Of a stretch of DNA of 64,000 bases, positions 26,725 to 35,207 are shown piece by piece. This DNA comes from Sphingopyxis italica (lineage in GTDB: Bacteria; Pseudomonadota; Alphaproteobacteria; Sphingomonadales; Sphingomonadaceae), in contig NZ_JAATIT010000003.1 in the NCBI RefSeq assembly GCF_011926545.1, forward strand, positions 62,001 to 126,000, in the 5' to 3' direction. Every line of letters starts with the position of its first letter. Positions within the stretch are counted from its first letter, which is position 1. The notes under the pieces were generated by a model. The model worked only from the letters and a program-made list of their open reading frames with translations, was not told the DNA's origin and made no database searches. A program made the position numbers and the translations under genes.

Positions 26725-27621
26725 ATGACCGCACCCTTCCGCTACCGGCGCCTGTCCTACGTCGCGCTCGACGTCTCCGACCTCGAACAATCGCTCGGCT
26801 TCTACCGCGATCTCGTCGGTCTCACCGTCGATCGGCGTGATGGCGATACCGCCTATCTTCGCTGCAGCGAGCTACCGCAAAACCTCGTGCTGCGCGAGGG
26901 CGACACGCCCGGCCTCGCGCGCGCGGCGTTCGAGCTCGAAAGCCAGGCCGATCTCGATCGCGCCTATACCTATCTCGACGACGAGGGCTTCGCGCCCGAA
27001 TGGTTGACTGCCGAGGAAGCGGGCGAGCTGAAAGTCGGAGCGGCGCTCCGATTTCGCGAGCCCGGCTGCGGTCTGCATTTCGAGTTTCACGTCGAGCCAG
27101 AACTGCAGGATGATTTCGAGGCCGGGCATACCGCGATCGCGCGTCTCGGCCATGTCGTGCTCAACGTCGCCGACTTCGCCACGGTGGAAGGCTCGCTCGT
27201 CGGCAAGCTCAACTTCCTGATTTCGGACCATGTGCCTGGGAAGATCGCCTTCCTGCGCGCTTTTCCCAACAAATATCACCACAGCTTCGCGATCCTGACC
27301 GGCCCATCGGACGGCTATAATCACGTCAATTTCATGGTCTCGGACATCGACGACGTCGGGCGCGCGATCAACCGGATGAAGAAGGCCGAGGTGCCGATCG
27401 TCTTCGGCCCCGGGCGCCACGAGCCCTCGGGCAGCATCTTCCTCTATTTCCTCGACCCCGACGGGATGACCACCGAATATAGCTTCGGCATGGAGGAGTT
27501 CGAGGAAGAGGGGGCGCGGCCGCCGCGCGAACTCGAAGCGAAACCCGAGGTGCTCGACACCTGGGGCAGCATTCCCGACCCGCGCTTCGGCAAGGGCGGC
27601 GCGATCCTCGCCCATGCGTGA
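26725..27621 (+). CDS. Type I extradiol ring-cleavage dioxygenase
   Basis: A 298-residue two-domain vicinal-oxygen-chelate enzyme. The C-terminal domain carries the iron ligands His143 (ARLGHVVLNV), His200 (GYNHVNFMV) and Glu251 (MTTEYSFG), and His185/186 (YHHSFAIL) corresponds to the second-sphere active-site histidine. It cleaves a catechol next to its hydroxyls; in the cmt pathway the substrate is 2,3-dihydroxy-p-cumate, cleaved 3,4. It follows the oxygenase beta gene by 9 bp and overlaps the SDR gene by 8 bp. BphC-type substrates are the alternative. Confidence 0.9.
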   Translation: MTAPFRYRRLSYVALDVSDLEQSLGFYRDLVGLTVDRRDGDTAYLRCSELPQNLVLREGDTPGLARAAFELESQADLDRAYTYLDDEGFAPEWLTAEEAGELKVGAALRFREPGCGLHFEFHVEPELQDDFEAGHTAIARLGHVVLNVADFATVEGSLVGKLNFLISDHVPGKIAFLRAFPNKYHHSFAILTGPSDGYNHVNFMVSDIDDVGRAINRMKKAEVPIVFGPGRHEPSGSIFLYFLDPDGMTTEYSFGMEEFEEEGARPPRELEAKPEVLDTWGSIPDPRFGKGGAILAHA

Positions 27622-28357
27622 GTCGCTCCATGACGGCCGGGTTGCGATCGTCACCGGCGCCGGACAGGGTATCGGCCTCGCCATCGCGCGCCGCCTCGAG
27701 GCCGACGGCGCCCGCGTCATGTTTGCCGATCTCGAGGAAGCGGCCGCGCGCAAGGCGGCAGGCGAGACGGGCGCCGCCTTCTGGGGCGATCTCGCCGACG
27801 AAGAAACGGCAGCGCGGCTCGTCGCCAAAACCGTCGAAACGCTCGGCGCGCCGGCGATTCTCGTGAACAACGCCGGGGGCGGCATCCTCCGCCCCTTTCT
27901 CGACCATACGCCCGAGACGCTGCGCGCGACGATCGACCGCAATCTCTGGACCGCGATCTGGTGCAGCTGGCACGCGCTGCCCCACATGAAGGCGGCCGGC
28001 TGGGGCCGCGTGATCAACATCGGTGCCGACAGCGTTCGCAACGGCCTCTTCGACCATGCCGGCTACAATGCCGCCAAGGGCGGCATGCACGGCATGACCA
28101 CGGGGCTCGCCCGCGAGTTTGCGAGGGACGGCATCACGGTCAACACCGTCGCCCCCTGCGCGGTGGTGACCCCGCAATATCGCGAGATCGAGAAGAGCAA
28201 TCCCGACCTCATCGCCAAGGTGGTGAGCGTGATCCCGATGGGGCGCGCCGGCACCGAGGAAGAGGTCGCCAGCATGGTCGCCTATCTGGCGCGTGACGAG
28301 GCCGGTTTCGTGACCGGCCAGGTCGTCAGCGTCAACGGCGGCACGACAATGCTCTGA
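27614..28357 (+). CDS. SDR cis-dihydrodiol dehydrogenase (CmtB-like)
   Basis: A 247-residue classical SDR with TGAGQGIG at 14-21, VNNAGGG, catalytic Ser in IGADSVRNGL and YNAAK (Tyr about 149). It would rearomatise the cis-dihydrodiol formed by the Rieske oxygenase using NAD, giving the catechol for the extradiol enzyme. The role is assigned from operon position; SDR sequence alone would not distinguish it from other dehydrogenases. Confidence 0.8.
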   Translation: MRESLHDGRVAIVTGAGQGIGLAIARRLEADGARVMFADLEEAAARKAAGETGAAFWGDLADEETAARLVAKTVETLGAPAILVNNAGGGILRPFLDHTPETLRATIDRNLWTAIWCSWHALPHMKAAGWGRVINIGADSVRNGLFDHAGYNAAKGGMHGMTTGLAREFARDGITVNTVAPCAVVTPQYREIEKSNPDLIAKVVSVIPMGRAGTEEEVASMVAYLARDEAGFVTGQVVSVNGGTTML

Positions 28358-28391
28358 GCGATCACGCTCCAACCCAGAGACAAGGAAGACC

Positions 28392-29222
28392 ATGACCAAC
28401 CCCGAAATCGGCCAGTCGATCGTCGCGAACGGCATTCGCACCAACTATATCGAAGCTGGCGACGCATCGCTGCCGGCGCTCGTCCTGATCCACGGCTCGG
28501 GGCCCGGCGTCACCGCCTTCGCCAACTGGAATGGCGTGATCCCCGCGCTCAGCGAACATTTCCACGTCCTTGCGCCCGACATGGTCGGCTTCGGATATAC
28601 CGAGGTTCCCGAGGACGTGACCGACTTCACGCTCGATTTCTGGGTCGATCATATCATCGGCTTTCTCGACGCGCTCGGGATCGAGCAGGCCAGCTTCATC
28701 GGCAACAGCTATGGCGGCGCGCTCAGCCTCGCCGTCGCCGCCCGCCATCCGGCGCGTGTCCGCCGCTTCGCGTTGATGGGCGCGGCAGGCCTCCGGTTCG
28801 AGATGTCGAAAGGGCTGCTCGACGTGTGGGGTTATGAGCCGTCCGAGGCGAATATGCGCAAGCTCATGGAAACCTTCGCCTATAATCCGGGCCTCGTCAC
28901 CGACGCGATCGTGCTCTCACGCCACAATGCCAGCATCCGTCCCGGTTCGCACGAGGCCTTCTCGCGCCTCTTCCCCGAGCCGCGGCAGGCCAAGCTCGAC
29001 CGGCTCGCGACGCCCGAAGAGGATATCCGCAAGATCGAGGCTCCTGCGCTCATCATCCATGGGCGCGAAGATGTGATCGTTCCCGTTGACGTGGCCTATC
29101 GTTTCTCGGCATTGCTCCCCCATTCGGAGCTGCATGTGTTTGGGGAATGCGGGCATTGGACACAGATAGAGAAGAAGGACCGGTTCGTGGAGGTCGTGCT
29201 GCCGTTCCTGAAGGCAGCGTGA
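28392..29222 (+). CDS. Meta-cleavage product C-C hydrolase (CmtE/BphD-like)
   Basis: A 276-residue alpha/beta hydrolase of the MCP hydrolase type: IHGSGPGVTAFANWNGVIPAL, nucleophile Ser106 in GNSYGGA, DMVGFGYTEVP, acid Asp in GREDVIVPVD and His in GECGHWTQIE. It hydrolyses the C-C bond of a 2-hydroxy-6-oxo-dienoate to 2-hydroxypentadienoate plus a carboxylic acid (isobutyrate in the p-cumate case). The stop overlaps the TetR start as GTGA. Confidence 0.91.
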   Translation: MTNPEIGQSIVANGIRTNYIEAGDASLPALVLIHGSGPGVTAFANWNGVIPALSEHFHVLAPDMVGFGYTEVPEDVTDFTLDFWVDHIIGFLDALGIEQASFIGNSYGGALSLAVAARHPARVRRFALMGAAGLRFEMSKGLLDVWGYEPSEANMRKLMETFAYNPGLVTDAIVLSRHNASIRPGSHEAFSRLFPEPRQAKLDRLATPEEDIRKIEAPALIIHGREDVIVPVDVAYRFSALLPHSELHVFGECGHWTQIEKKDRFVEVVLPFLKAA

Positions 29223-29833
29223 AACGCCAGCGGCGCTCGCAGGGCGAGCGCTCGGAGGAGATGCGCGAGCGCGTCGCGCACGCCACGTTCGAGGTCATTG
29301 CCGCCCGCGGCTTTTCGGGGCTCCGGACAGCCGCGGTCGCCGAACAGGCGGGGGTTAGCCAAGGCGCGCTCCTCCACCATTTCGAGACCAAGCATGGCCT
29401 GACGCTCGCGACGGTCGAATATGCCTTCGCGCGCGCGTCGGCCAAGACCGAGGACATCATCGAGGCGGGACTTGCCAGGGGCGAGGATCCGATCGACCTC
29501 ATGCTCGACGACTTCCGGCTCTATTTCTTCAACGATGATTTCTGGGTGTCGCTCGACATCACCATCAACGCATCGAAGGATCCCGAGCTCAAGGGCGGGA
29601 TCCGCGAGATCGTGCCGCGCTACCGCCTCGGCGTCTACCGGCGCTGGGTCGGCATCCTTTCGGAAAATGGCTGGTCGACGAGCGATGCCGAAGAAATCGT
29701 GCGGATGAGCGCGGCGCTCACCACCGGCCTCGGCATCCGGACACTTTTCGACGACGTCGATGAATATCTTGCCTCGACGCTCCGGAAATGGCGCAAGATG
29801 GTCGACGCGGCCTGGCCTCGCAAAACGGCTTAG
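29219..29833 (+). CDS. CymR-like TetR-family repressor
   Basis: A 204-residue TetR regulator. The N-terminal helix-turn-helix covers SEEMRERVAHATFEVIAARGFSGLRTAAVAEQAGVSQGALLHHFETKHGL (about 11-60). From memory, the C-terminal ligand domain shares a scattered pattern with Pseudomonas putida CymR, the p-cumate-responsive repressor: MLDD..FF.DDF..SLD, DP.L..GI, W.G.L...G.S..DAE.I and GL..R.L, and the length is nearly equal (CymR about 203). GTG at 29219 is used because it overlaps the hydrolase stop. As the last gene of the upper operon it probably represses from the dyads at 24895 and 30722 and releases with the pathway acid as inducer. Confidence 0.85.
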   Translation: MKRQRRSQGERSEEMRERVAHATFEVIAARGFSGLRTAAVAEQAGVSQGALLHHFETKHGLTLATVEYAFARASAKTEDIIEAGLARGEDPIDLMLDDFRLYFFNDDFWVSLDITINASKDPELKGGIREIVPRYRLGVYRRWVGILSENGWSTSDAEEIVRMSAALTTGLGIRTLFDDVDEYLASTLRKWRKMVDAAWPRKTA

Positions 29834-30687
29834 CGCGCTTCGGCGACCACCGGATTCTCGATCGCGCCCACCCCGTCAATCTCGCATCGCACGATGTCGC
29901 CGACTTTCAGGAAGACCGGCGGGTCCATCGCGATGCCGACGCCCTCGGGCGTGCCCGTCGCGATGAGGTCACCGGGTTCGAGCGTGAAGGCAGTCGAGAG
30001 ATATTCGATCTGCTCGTAGATATTGTGGAGCATCATGCCGGTGTTCGACGACTGACGCTCTTCGCCATTTACCAGGCAGCGGATCGGCAAGTCATGCGGA
30101 TCGGCAATCTCGTCGGCAGTTACGATCCAAGGGCCGATCGGGCCATGGGTGTCGAAGGACTTCCCCATCGTCATCGTCTGCGAGTGGAATTGCCAGTCGC
30201 GGGTCGAGACATCGTTGGCGACGAAATAGCCGAAGATATGCGCAGGCGCGTCGGCGGCGGACACATGCTTTGCAGCCTTGCCGATCACGACCCCAAGCTC
30301 TGCCTCATAATCGATCTGGTCCGACACATCGGGCTTCAAGATGCCATCGAAAGGACCGGCGATCGACGTCGTCTGCTTGTTGAACCAGAGCTGCTTCTTG
30401 GGCTCGGCAATGCCGAGCTTTGCCCCTTCTTCGACATGCTTGCGATAGTTCATGCCGATCGCGAGATATTTGCCGGGTCGTTCGATCGGCGCGAGGAGCC
30501 GAACCGATGCCATAGGTACCGACGCCGCGGACGCGGCAAAGTCGGTGATGCGAGCGAGCGCCCCCACGCCCTCCCGCACCACCGACAAGAGATCGAGGAA
30601 ACCAAGCGGTTCCAGATCGACCACAGCATCGCCGATCACCATGCCTGCGCGCGCGCCAGCACCACCGTCGAACCGAACCAGCTTCAT
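29830..30687 (-). CDS. Fumarylacetoacetate hydrolase-family protein
   Basis: A 285-residue FAH-fold protein with GMNYRKHVEEGAKLG, the metal-binding acidic segment DYEAELGVVIGKAAKHV, the VANDVSTRDWQ motif and the ATGTPEGVGIAMDPP loop. Relatives are acylpyruvate hydrolases, oxaloacetate decarboxylases and HHDD isomerases. It converges on the TetR gene (4-bp overlap) and has its own copy of the CymR-like operator 35 bp upstream, so it belongs to the same regulon. It might act on the carboxylated ring-cleavage product, for example as an alternative decarboxylase or isomerase. Confidence 0.82.
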   Translation of the reverse strand: MKLVRFDGGAGARAGMVIGDAVVDLEPLGFLDLLSVVREGVGALARITDFAASAASVPMASVRLLAPIERPGKYLAIGMNYRKHVEEGAKLGIAEPKKQLWFNKQTTSIAGPFDGILKPDVSDQIDYEAELGVVIGKAAKHVSAADAPAHIFGYFVANDVSTRDWQFHSQTMTMGKSFDTHGPIGPWIVTADEIADPHDLPIRCLVNGEERQSSNTGMMLHNIYEQIEYLSTAFTLEPGDLIATGTPEGVGIAMDPPVFLKVGDIVRCEIDGVGAIENPVVAEAR

Positions 30688-30721
30688 TTTGCCCTCACCC
30701 CTCGATCCCTGATGGCGTCAT

Positions 30722-30747
30722 TTACATACCGGGCACTTGGTATGTCA
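30722..30747. promoter_or_regulatory. CymR-like operator, copy 2
   Basis: The dyad TTACATACC-N8-GGTATGTCA lies 35 bp upstream of the FAH-family gene start at 30687. Arms and spacer match copy 1 in length and sequence. Confidence 0.8.
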
Positions 30748-30795
30748 ACGATGCAGCGACAACTGGCGTTCGCTCCGGCGCAGCATTCTTCAGCC

Positions 30796-31725
30796 TCAGA
30801 TCTTCGCCGTCAGCTCAGGCACGGCCGAGAAGAGATCGTCGACCAAGCCGAAGTCGGCGACCTGGAAGATCGGGGCGTCTTCGTCCTTGTTGATCGCGAC
30901 GATCGTTTTCGAATCTTTCATGCCGGCGAGGTGCTGGATCGCGCCCGAGATGCCGATGGCGAAATAGACTTCCGGCGCGACGATCTTGCCGGTCTGGCCG
31001 ACCTGATAGTCGTTGGGGACATAGCCCGCATCGACCGCGGCGCGCGAAGCACCGAGCGCGGCGCCGAGCTTGTCGGCGAGCGGAACGATGACTTCCTGAT
31101 ATTTCTCGCTCGAACCCAGCGCACGGCCGCCCGACACGATGATCTTCGCCGAGGTCAGCTCGGGACGATCCTGCTTGGCGATTTCGGCGCCGACGAAGCT
31201 CGAGATGCCCGTGTCACCACCAGCCGACACGGCTTCGACCGCACCCGAACCACCGGTGCTGGCAGCCTTTTCGAAGGCAGTGCCGCGAACGGTCAGAACC
31301 AGCTTCGCGTCCGAGCTTTCGACGGTCGCAATCGCGTTGCCGGCGTAGATCGGACGGGTGAAGGTCTTCGGACCTTCGACCGACAGGATTTCCGAAATCT
31401 GCATCACGTCGAGCAGCGCGGCGACGCGCGGCGCGATATTCTTGCCGGTGGTCGTGGCGGGCGCGACGAACGCATCGTGCGACCCCATGAGGTCGGCGAC
31501 GAGCGGCGCGATATTCTCGGGTAGGTTGTGACCGAAAGCGGCGTTGTCGGCGACATGGACCTTGCCGACGCCGGCAATACCGGCCGCAGCCTTGGCAACG
31601 CCATCGACGCCGCTACCTGCGACGAGCAGATGGACTTCGCCGAGCTTCGAGGCGGCGGTCACCGCGGCGAGCGTGGCATCCTTGACGGCGCTGCCGTCAT
31701 GTTCGACCCAGACGAGCGTTTTCAT
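30796..31725 (-). CDS. etfA: Electron transfer flavoprotein alpha subunit
   Basis: A 309-residue EtfA. The C-terminal FAD domain shows [72 protein letters not shown]. It accepts electrons from acyl-CoA dehydrogenases and passes them to ETF-ubiquinone oxidoreductase. It overlaps etfB by 4 bp. Being next to a dehydrogenase and sharing its operator, it may serve the three acyl-CoA dehydrogenases encoded in this window. Confidence 0.96.
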   Translation of the reverse strand: MKTLVWVEHDGSAVKDATLAAVTAASKLGEVHLLVAGSGVDGVAKAAAGIAGVGKVHVADNAAFGHNLPENIAPLVADLMGSHDAFVAPATTTGKNIAPRVAALLDVMQISEILSVEGPKTFTRPIYAGNAIATVESSDAKLVLTVRGTAFEKAASTGGSGAVEAVSAGGDTGISSFVGAEIAKQDRPELTSAKIIVSGGRALGSSEKYQEVIVPLADKLGAALGASRAAVDAGYVPNDYQVGQTGKIVAPEVYFAIGISGAIQHLAGMKDSKTIVAINKDEDAPIFQVADFGLVDDLFSAVPELTAKI

Positions 31726-32471
31726 GAGTGCACTCCCATCGCCTTCAGCTTGGCAACCAGTTCATCGACATCGGCGACCTTGACGCCGGCCGAGCGGACG
31801 GGCGGTTCCGACACCTTGACCGTCTTGACGCGCGGTGCGGTGTCGACACCGTAATCGGCGGGCGACTTGGTATCGAGCGGCTTCGACTTCGCCTTCATGA
31901 TGTTCGGCAGCGACGCATAGCGCGGCTCGTTCAGACGAAGGTCCGTGGTGACGATCGCGGGAAGCTTCAGCTTCACGGTTTCGAGACCGCCATCGACTTC
32001 GCGGGTCACGCTGACATGATCGCCCTCGACGTCGACCGCGCTGGCGAAGGTGCCCTGCGCCCAGCCGGTGAGCGCGGCGAGCATCTGGCCGGTCTGGTTG
32101 TTGTCGCCGTCGATCGCCTGCTTGCCGAGGATCACGAGACCCGGGCCTTCGGCATCGGCAATCGCCTTGAAGATTTTCGCGAGCGCGAGCGGCTCGACCT
32201 CATCGTCGGTCTGCACGAGGATCGCGCGGTCGGCGCCCATCGCAAGCGCGGTGCGCAGCGTTTCCTGTGCCTTCGCCGGGCCGACGCTGACGGCGACGAT
32301 CTCGGTCGCGACGCCCTTTTCCTTCAGGCGGATGGCTTCTTCGACACCGATCTCGTCGAACGGGTTCATCGACATTTTGACATTGGCCAGGTCAACGCCG
32401 GTGCCGTCGGACTTGACCCGCGGCTTAACGTTGTAATCGAGCACCCGCTTCACGGGGACGAGGATTTTCAT
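31722..32471 (-). CDS. etfB: Electron transfer flavoprotein beta subunit
   Basis: A 249-residue EtfB ([103 protein letters not shown]). It forms the AMP-containing half of the ETF heterodimer. It is the first gene of the leftward pair; palindrome copy D lies 51 bp upstream, shared with the divergent acyl-CoA dehydrogenase. Confidence 0.96.
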   Translation of the reverse strand: MKILVPVKRVLDYNVKPRVKSDGTGVDLANVKMSMNPFDEIGVEEAIRLKEKGVATEIVAVSVGPAKAQETLRTALAMGADRAILVQTDDEVEPLALAKIFKAIADAEGPGLVILGKQAIDGDNNQTGQMLAALTGWAQGTFASAVDVEGDHVSVTREVDGGLETVKLKLPAIVTTDLRLNEPRYASLPNIMKAKSKPLDTKSPADYGVDTAPRVKTVKVSEPPVRSAGVKVADVDELVAKLKAMGVHS

Positions 32472-32521
32472 GCGGCTCTCCCAATCCGGTGCAGTTCGAC
32501 TGCACGACTGGCTCCAAATAG

Positions 32522-32535
32522 ATAAACTAGTTTAC
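32522..32535. promoter_or_regulatory. Shared palindromic operator, copy D
   Basis: ATAAACTAGTTTAC contains the perfect 12-bp palindrome TAAACTAGTTTA and sits midway (50-51 bp) between the divergent starts of etfB at 32471 and the acyl-CoA dehydrogenase at 32586. Confidence 0.7.
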
Positions 32536-32585
32536 CTTTGTCAATCTCTTCCCTATGCAGCCGGCAAATGGGATAGGAGAGCGCA

Positions 32586-33728
32586 ATGCTCGATCGCGAT
32601 GGAAGCAGGCTGTTCGGCGAGGAGCATCGCGCCTTTCGCGCGATGGTACGCAAGTTCATCGAACGCGAGTTTTCGCCGCGGATCGAAGCCTTCGAGGAGG
32701 CAGGAAAGGTCGCGCGCGACTTCTGGCTGAAGTGCGGCGAAGCCGGCCTGCTATGTCCGACAATGCCTGAGGCCTATGGCGGGCTCGGTCTCGACTTCAG
32801 CTTCAATGCGATCATCAACGAGGAATTCACCTATGCGATGATGGCGGACTCGATCACGCTCCAGACCGACATCACCATGCCGTATATCCTCCACTATGGG
32901 AGCGAGGCGCAAAAGGCGGCACTTCTTCCGCGCATGCTGTCGGGAGAGACGATCGTCGCAATTGCGATGACCGAACCTGGAGCCGGATCCGATCTTCAGG
33001 GCGTTCGCACCACGGCCCGGCTCGAAGGTGCCGACTATGTGATCAATGGTGCCAAGACCTTCATCACCAATGGGCAGAACGCCGATCTCATCATCACCGT
33101 CTGCAAGACGGACCCCGCCGCGGGTGCCAAGGGCACGTCGCTCATTCTGGTCGAAGCGGATCGCCCAGGTTTCGCGCGCGGGCGCAACCTCGACAAGGTC
33201 GGGCAATGGATGGCCGACACCTCAGAGCTCTTCTTCAACGACGTCCGCGTTCCAGCGGCCAACCTGCTCGGCCGAGAAAATGGCGGGTTTCTCCATCTGG
33301 TGAGCGACCTGCCGCAAGAGCGGCTCTCGATCTCGATCACCGCGCAAGCGGCGGCGCAGCGCGCGTTCGACGAGGCAGTGGCCTTCACGCGCGAGCGCAA
33401 GGCGTTCGGAAAGGCTGTAATCGATTTCCAGAACACGCGCTTCGTGCTCGCCGACATCAAGGCCAGGCTGCAGGCCGGCTGGGCACATCTCGACTGGGCA
33501 ATCGCGCGGCACGTCGCCGGCGAGCTCACCGCCGACGAGGCCGCAGCCAGCAAATATTGGCATACCGAGATGCAGTGGGAGGCTTGCGACGCCGCGCTCC
33601 AGCTCCATGGCGGGTCAGGCTATATGAATGAATATCCGATCGCACGAATCTGGCGCGATGCGCGCGTCCGCCGGATCTACGGCGGGACGAGCGAAATCAT
33701 GCGCGAGTTGGTCGGGCGCGGCCTCTAG
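32586..33728 (+). CDS. Acyl-CoA dehydrogenase
   Basis: A 380-residue dehydrogenase with AMTEPGAGSDLQGVRTTA at about 122-139, FITNGQNADLIITVCKTDP, QERLSISITAQAAAQRAFD and HGGSGYMNEYPIARIWRDARVRRIYGGTSEIMRELVGR at the C-terminus. It resembles the enzyme at 1999-3165 in overall pattern (both start with RxFVEREI/RKFIEREF helices). RBS AGGAGAG precedes the ATG. Divergent from etfBA, which it probably reduces. Isobutyryl-CoA or a ring-derived acyl-CoA are plausible substrates. Confidence 0.88.
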   Translation: MLDRDGSRLFGEEHRAFRAMVRKFIEREFSPRIEAFEEAGKVARDFWLKCGEAGLLCPTMPEAYGGLGLDFSFNAIINEEFTYAMMADSITLQTDITMPYILHYGSEAQKAALLPRMLSGETIVAIAMTEPGAGSDLQGVRTTARLEGADYVINGAKTFITNGQNADLIITVCKTDPAAGAKGTSLILVEADRPGFARGRNLDKVGQWMADTSELFFNDVRVPAANLLGRENGGFLHLVSDLPQERLSISITAQAAAQRAFDEAVAFTRERKAFGKAVIDFQNTRFVLADIKARLQAGWAHLDWAIARHVAGELTADEAAASKYWHTEMQWEACDAALQLHGGSGYMNEYPIARIWRDARVRRIYGGTSEIMRELVGRGL

Positions 33729-33762
33729 CCCACCCCCCGAGCGCGACAAGCCGCGCCCGATC

Positions 33763-33796
33763 GTGCCAAAATCGGCGGTTGCCCTTGCCTTTCGGC
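33763..33796 (+). promoter_or_regulatory. Possible third copy of the AraC-region box
   Basis: A 34-base segment begins GTGCCAAA and ends TTCGGC, the same ends and length as the second element upstream of the P450 gene (52347-52380); the interior does not match well. It lies 55 bp before the 2-hydroxyacid dehydrogenase start. Confidence 0.25.
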
Positions 33797-33850
33797 CCAC
33801 CCTTCGGCCTGATCCCCGCTGCGCATGAACCAGCAAGGGACGATCGTTCG

Positions 33851-34813
33851 ATGGATAGCCAGAAGATCCTCATAGGCGGCCCTGCGAGCGCGCAGGCCTT
33901 TTTGGAGAAGCTCGCGTCGGCGGTCGGTTCGGATGAGGCCAAGGTCGACGTGCAGTTCGGGCTGGCGTCTCCGGCCGATGCGCCCGGCTGGAACGAAACG
34001 CAGATCTTCGTCTCGTTCGGAGTCCCGTGCAGCGGCGCCGATATGGATGCTGCGCCCGGGCTTACGGCGATCGTCACGCCATCGCTCGGCTATGAAGGCA
34101 TCGATGTCGATGCCGCGCACGGCAGAGGGATCGCCTTCGCCAACGGCCGTGTTGCGGAGAATTTCGAATCCGTCGCGGAGGCCGCAATGCTCTTCATGCT
34201 GACCGCCCTTTACCGGCTTCGCGATGCCGAGGACCGTCTTGACCGCGGCGAGACGCGAACGGGCCCTCCGCGCGCCCGCATGCTGAAGGGCAAGACCGTC
34301 GGGATTATAGGTCACGGCAACATCGCCAAGGCGCTGATCGAGCGCCTGCAAGGCTGGCACACCCGCATTCTGGTCAGCAACCGGTCGAAAGTGCCGCCGT
34401 CCCCGGCCTTCGAGCAGCGCGATCTCGACACGCTTCTCGCCGAAAGCGACATCGTTCTGCCGCTTCTGCCCCTGACGCCCGAGACCGACAATCTGCTGTC
34501 GCGATCGAGGCTGCTTGCGATGAAACCGGGAGCCATCCTCATCAATCTGTCGCGTGGTGCGATCGTCGAGGAGAGTGCCCTGTTCGACCCGGACGTCGCG
34601 GCTCACCTCGGCACCATCGCACTCGATGTCTTTGTGACCGAGCCGCTGCCACTGGACAGTCCGCTCCGCGACCTTCCCGACCGGCTTCTCACCAATCACG
34701 AGATTTCGCACACGCAGGAGAATCTTGGTGCGCTCTTCGCAATGGCGGTCGCCAATATCCAGGCGGCGATCGCCGGCACGAAAATGCCGACAGCCTTGCC
34801 CACTGGAGGCTGA
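33851..34813 (+). CDS. D-isomer-specific 2-hydroxyacid dehydrogenase
   Basis: A 320-residue NAD(P)-dependent dehydrogenase with GIIGHGNIAKALIERL in the nucleotide domain, the catalytic Arg in LINLSRGAIV, Glu in VTEPLPLDS and His in NHEISHT. It interconverts a 2-oxo acid and a D-2-hydroxy acid. ATG at 33851 follows AAGGGA; the frame extends upstream to 33779 without a good site. It converges with the minus-strand operon encoding a hydroxyacid oxidase and a 2-oxoacid ferredoxin oxidoreductase, matching a 2-hydroxy/2-oxo acid theme. Confidence 0.85.
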   Translation: MDSQKILIGGPASAQAFLEKLASAVGSDEAKVDVQFGLASPADAPGWNETQIFVSFGVPCSGADMDAAPGLTAIVTPSLGYEGIDVDAAHGRGIAFANGRVAENFESVAEAAMLFMLTALYRLRDAEDRLDRGETRTGPPRARMLKGKTVGIIGHGNIAKALIERLQGWHTRILVSNRSKVPPSPAFEQRDLDTLLAESDIVLPLLPLTPETDNLLSRSRLLAMKPGAILINLSRGAIVEESALFDPDVAAHLGTIALDVFVTEPLPLDSPLRDLPDRLLTNHEISHTQENLGALFAMAVANIQAAIAGTKMPTALPTGG

Positions 34814-34822
34814 GAGCCGGTC

Positions 34823-35161
34823 CTATCCGCTCGCCGGGGACCGCATGTTGAGCATGATCGTCCCCAACAGGATGAAGCCGATCGCGGCAAGAGCCCATCC
34901 ATCGAGCTTCTGGTCGTAGACGATCCACGCTATGGCGGTGACCAGAACAATCCCGACCCCGCACCATATCGCATAGGCGACGCCGACCGGAATGGTGCGC
35001 AGCGCCATCGAAAGGCAGTAGAAAGCCAGAGCGTAGCCGAGGACGACCACCACCGAGGGAAGCGGCCGCGTGAAGCCGTCGGCCATCTTGAGGAAGGACG
35101 TCGCGAGGACTTCGCAAAGGATGGCCAGCGCCAGCCAACCGGGACCGCCGAGATTGATCAT
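34823..35161 (-). CDS. Small multidrug resistance (SMR/EmrE-like) transporter
   Basis: A 112-residue protein with four transmembrane helices: WLALAILCEVLATSFLKMADGF (first helix with the conserved Glu in CEV), SVVVVLGYALAFYCLSMALRTIPVGVAYAIWCGVGIVLVTAI and a final helix ending GTIMLNMR. SMR proteins exchange protons for cationic or polar compounds across the inner membrane. It is the last gene of the minus run and is 46 bp after the MFS gene, so it may export an intermediate or simply be a neighbour. Confidence 0.88.
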   Translation of the reverse strand: MINLGGPGWLALAILCEVLATSFLKMADGFTRPLPSVVVVLGYALAFYCLSMALRTIPVGVAYAIWCGVGIVLVTAIAWIVYDQKLDGWALAAIGFILLGTIMLNMRSPASG

Positions 35162-35207
35162 TGCCCTGACCCCAGGCCAAATCTTACATCTCGGTGGTCG
35201 TCCGGTC

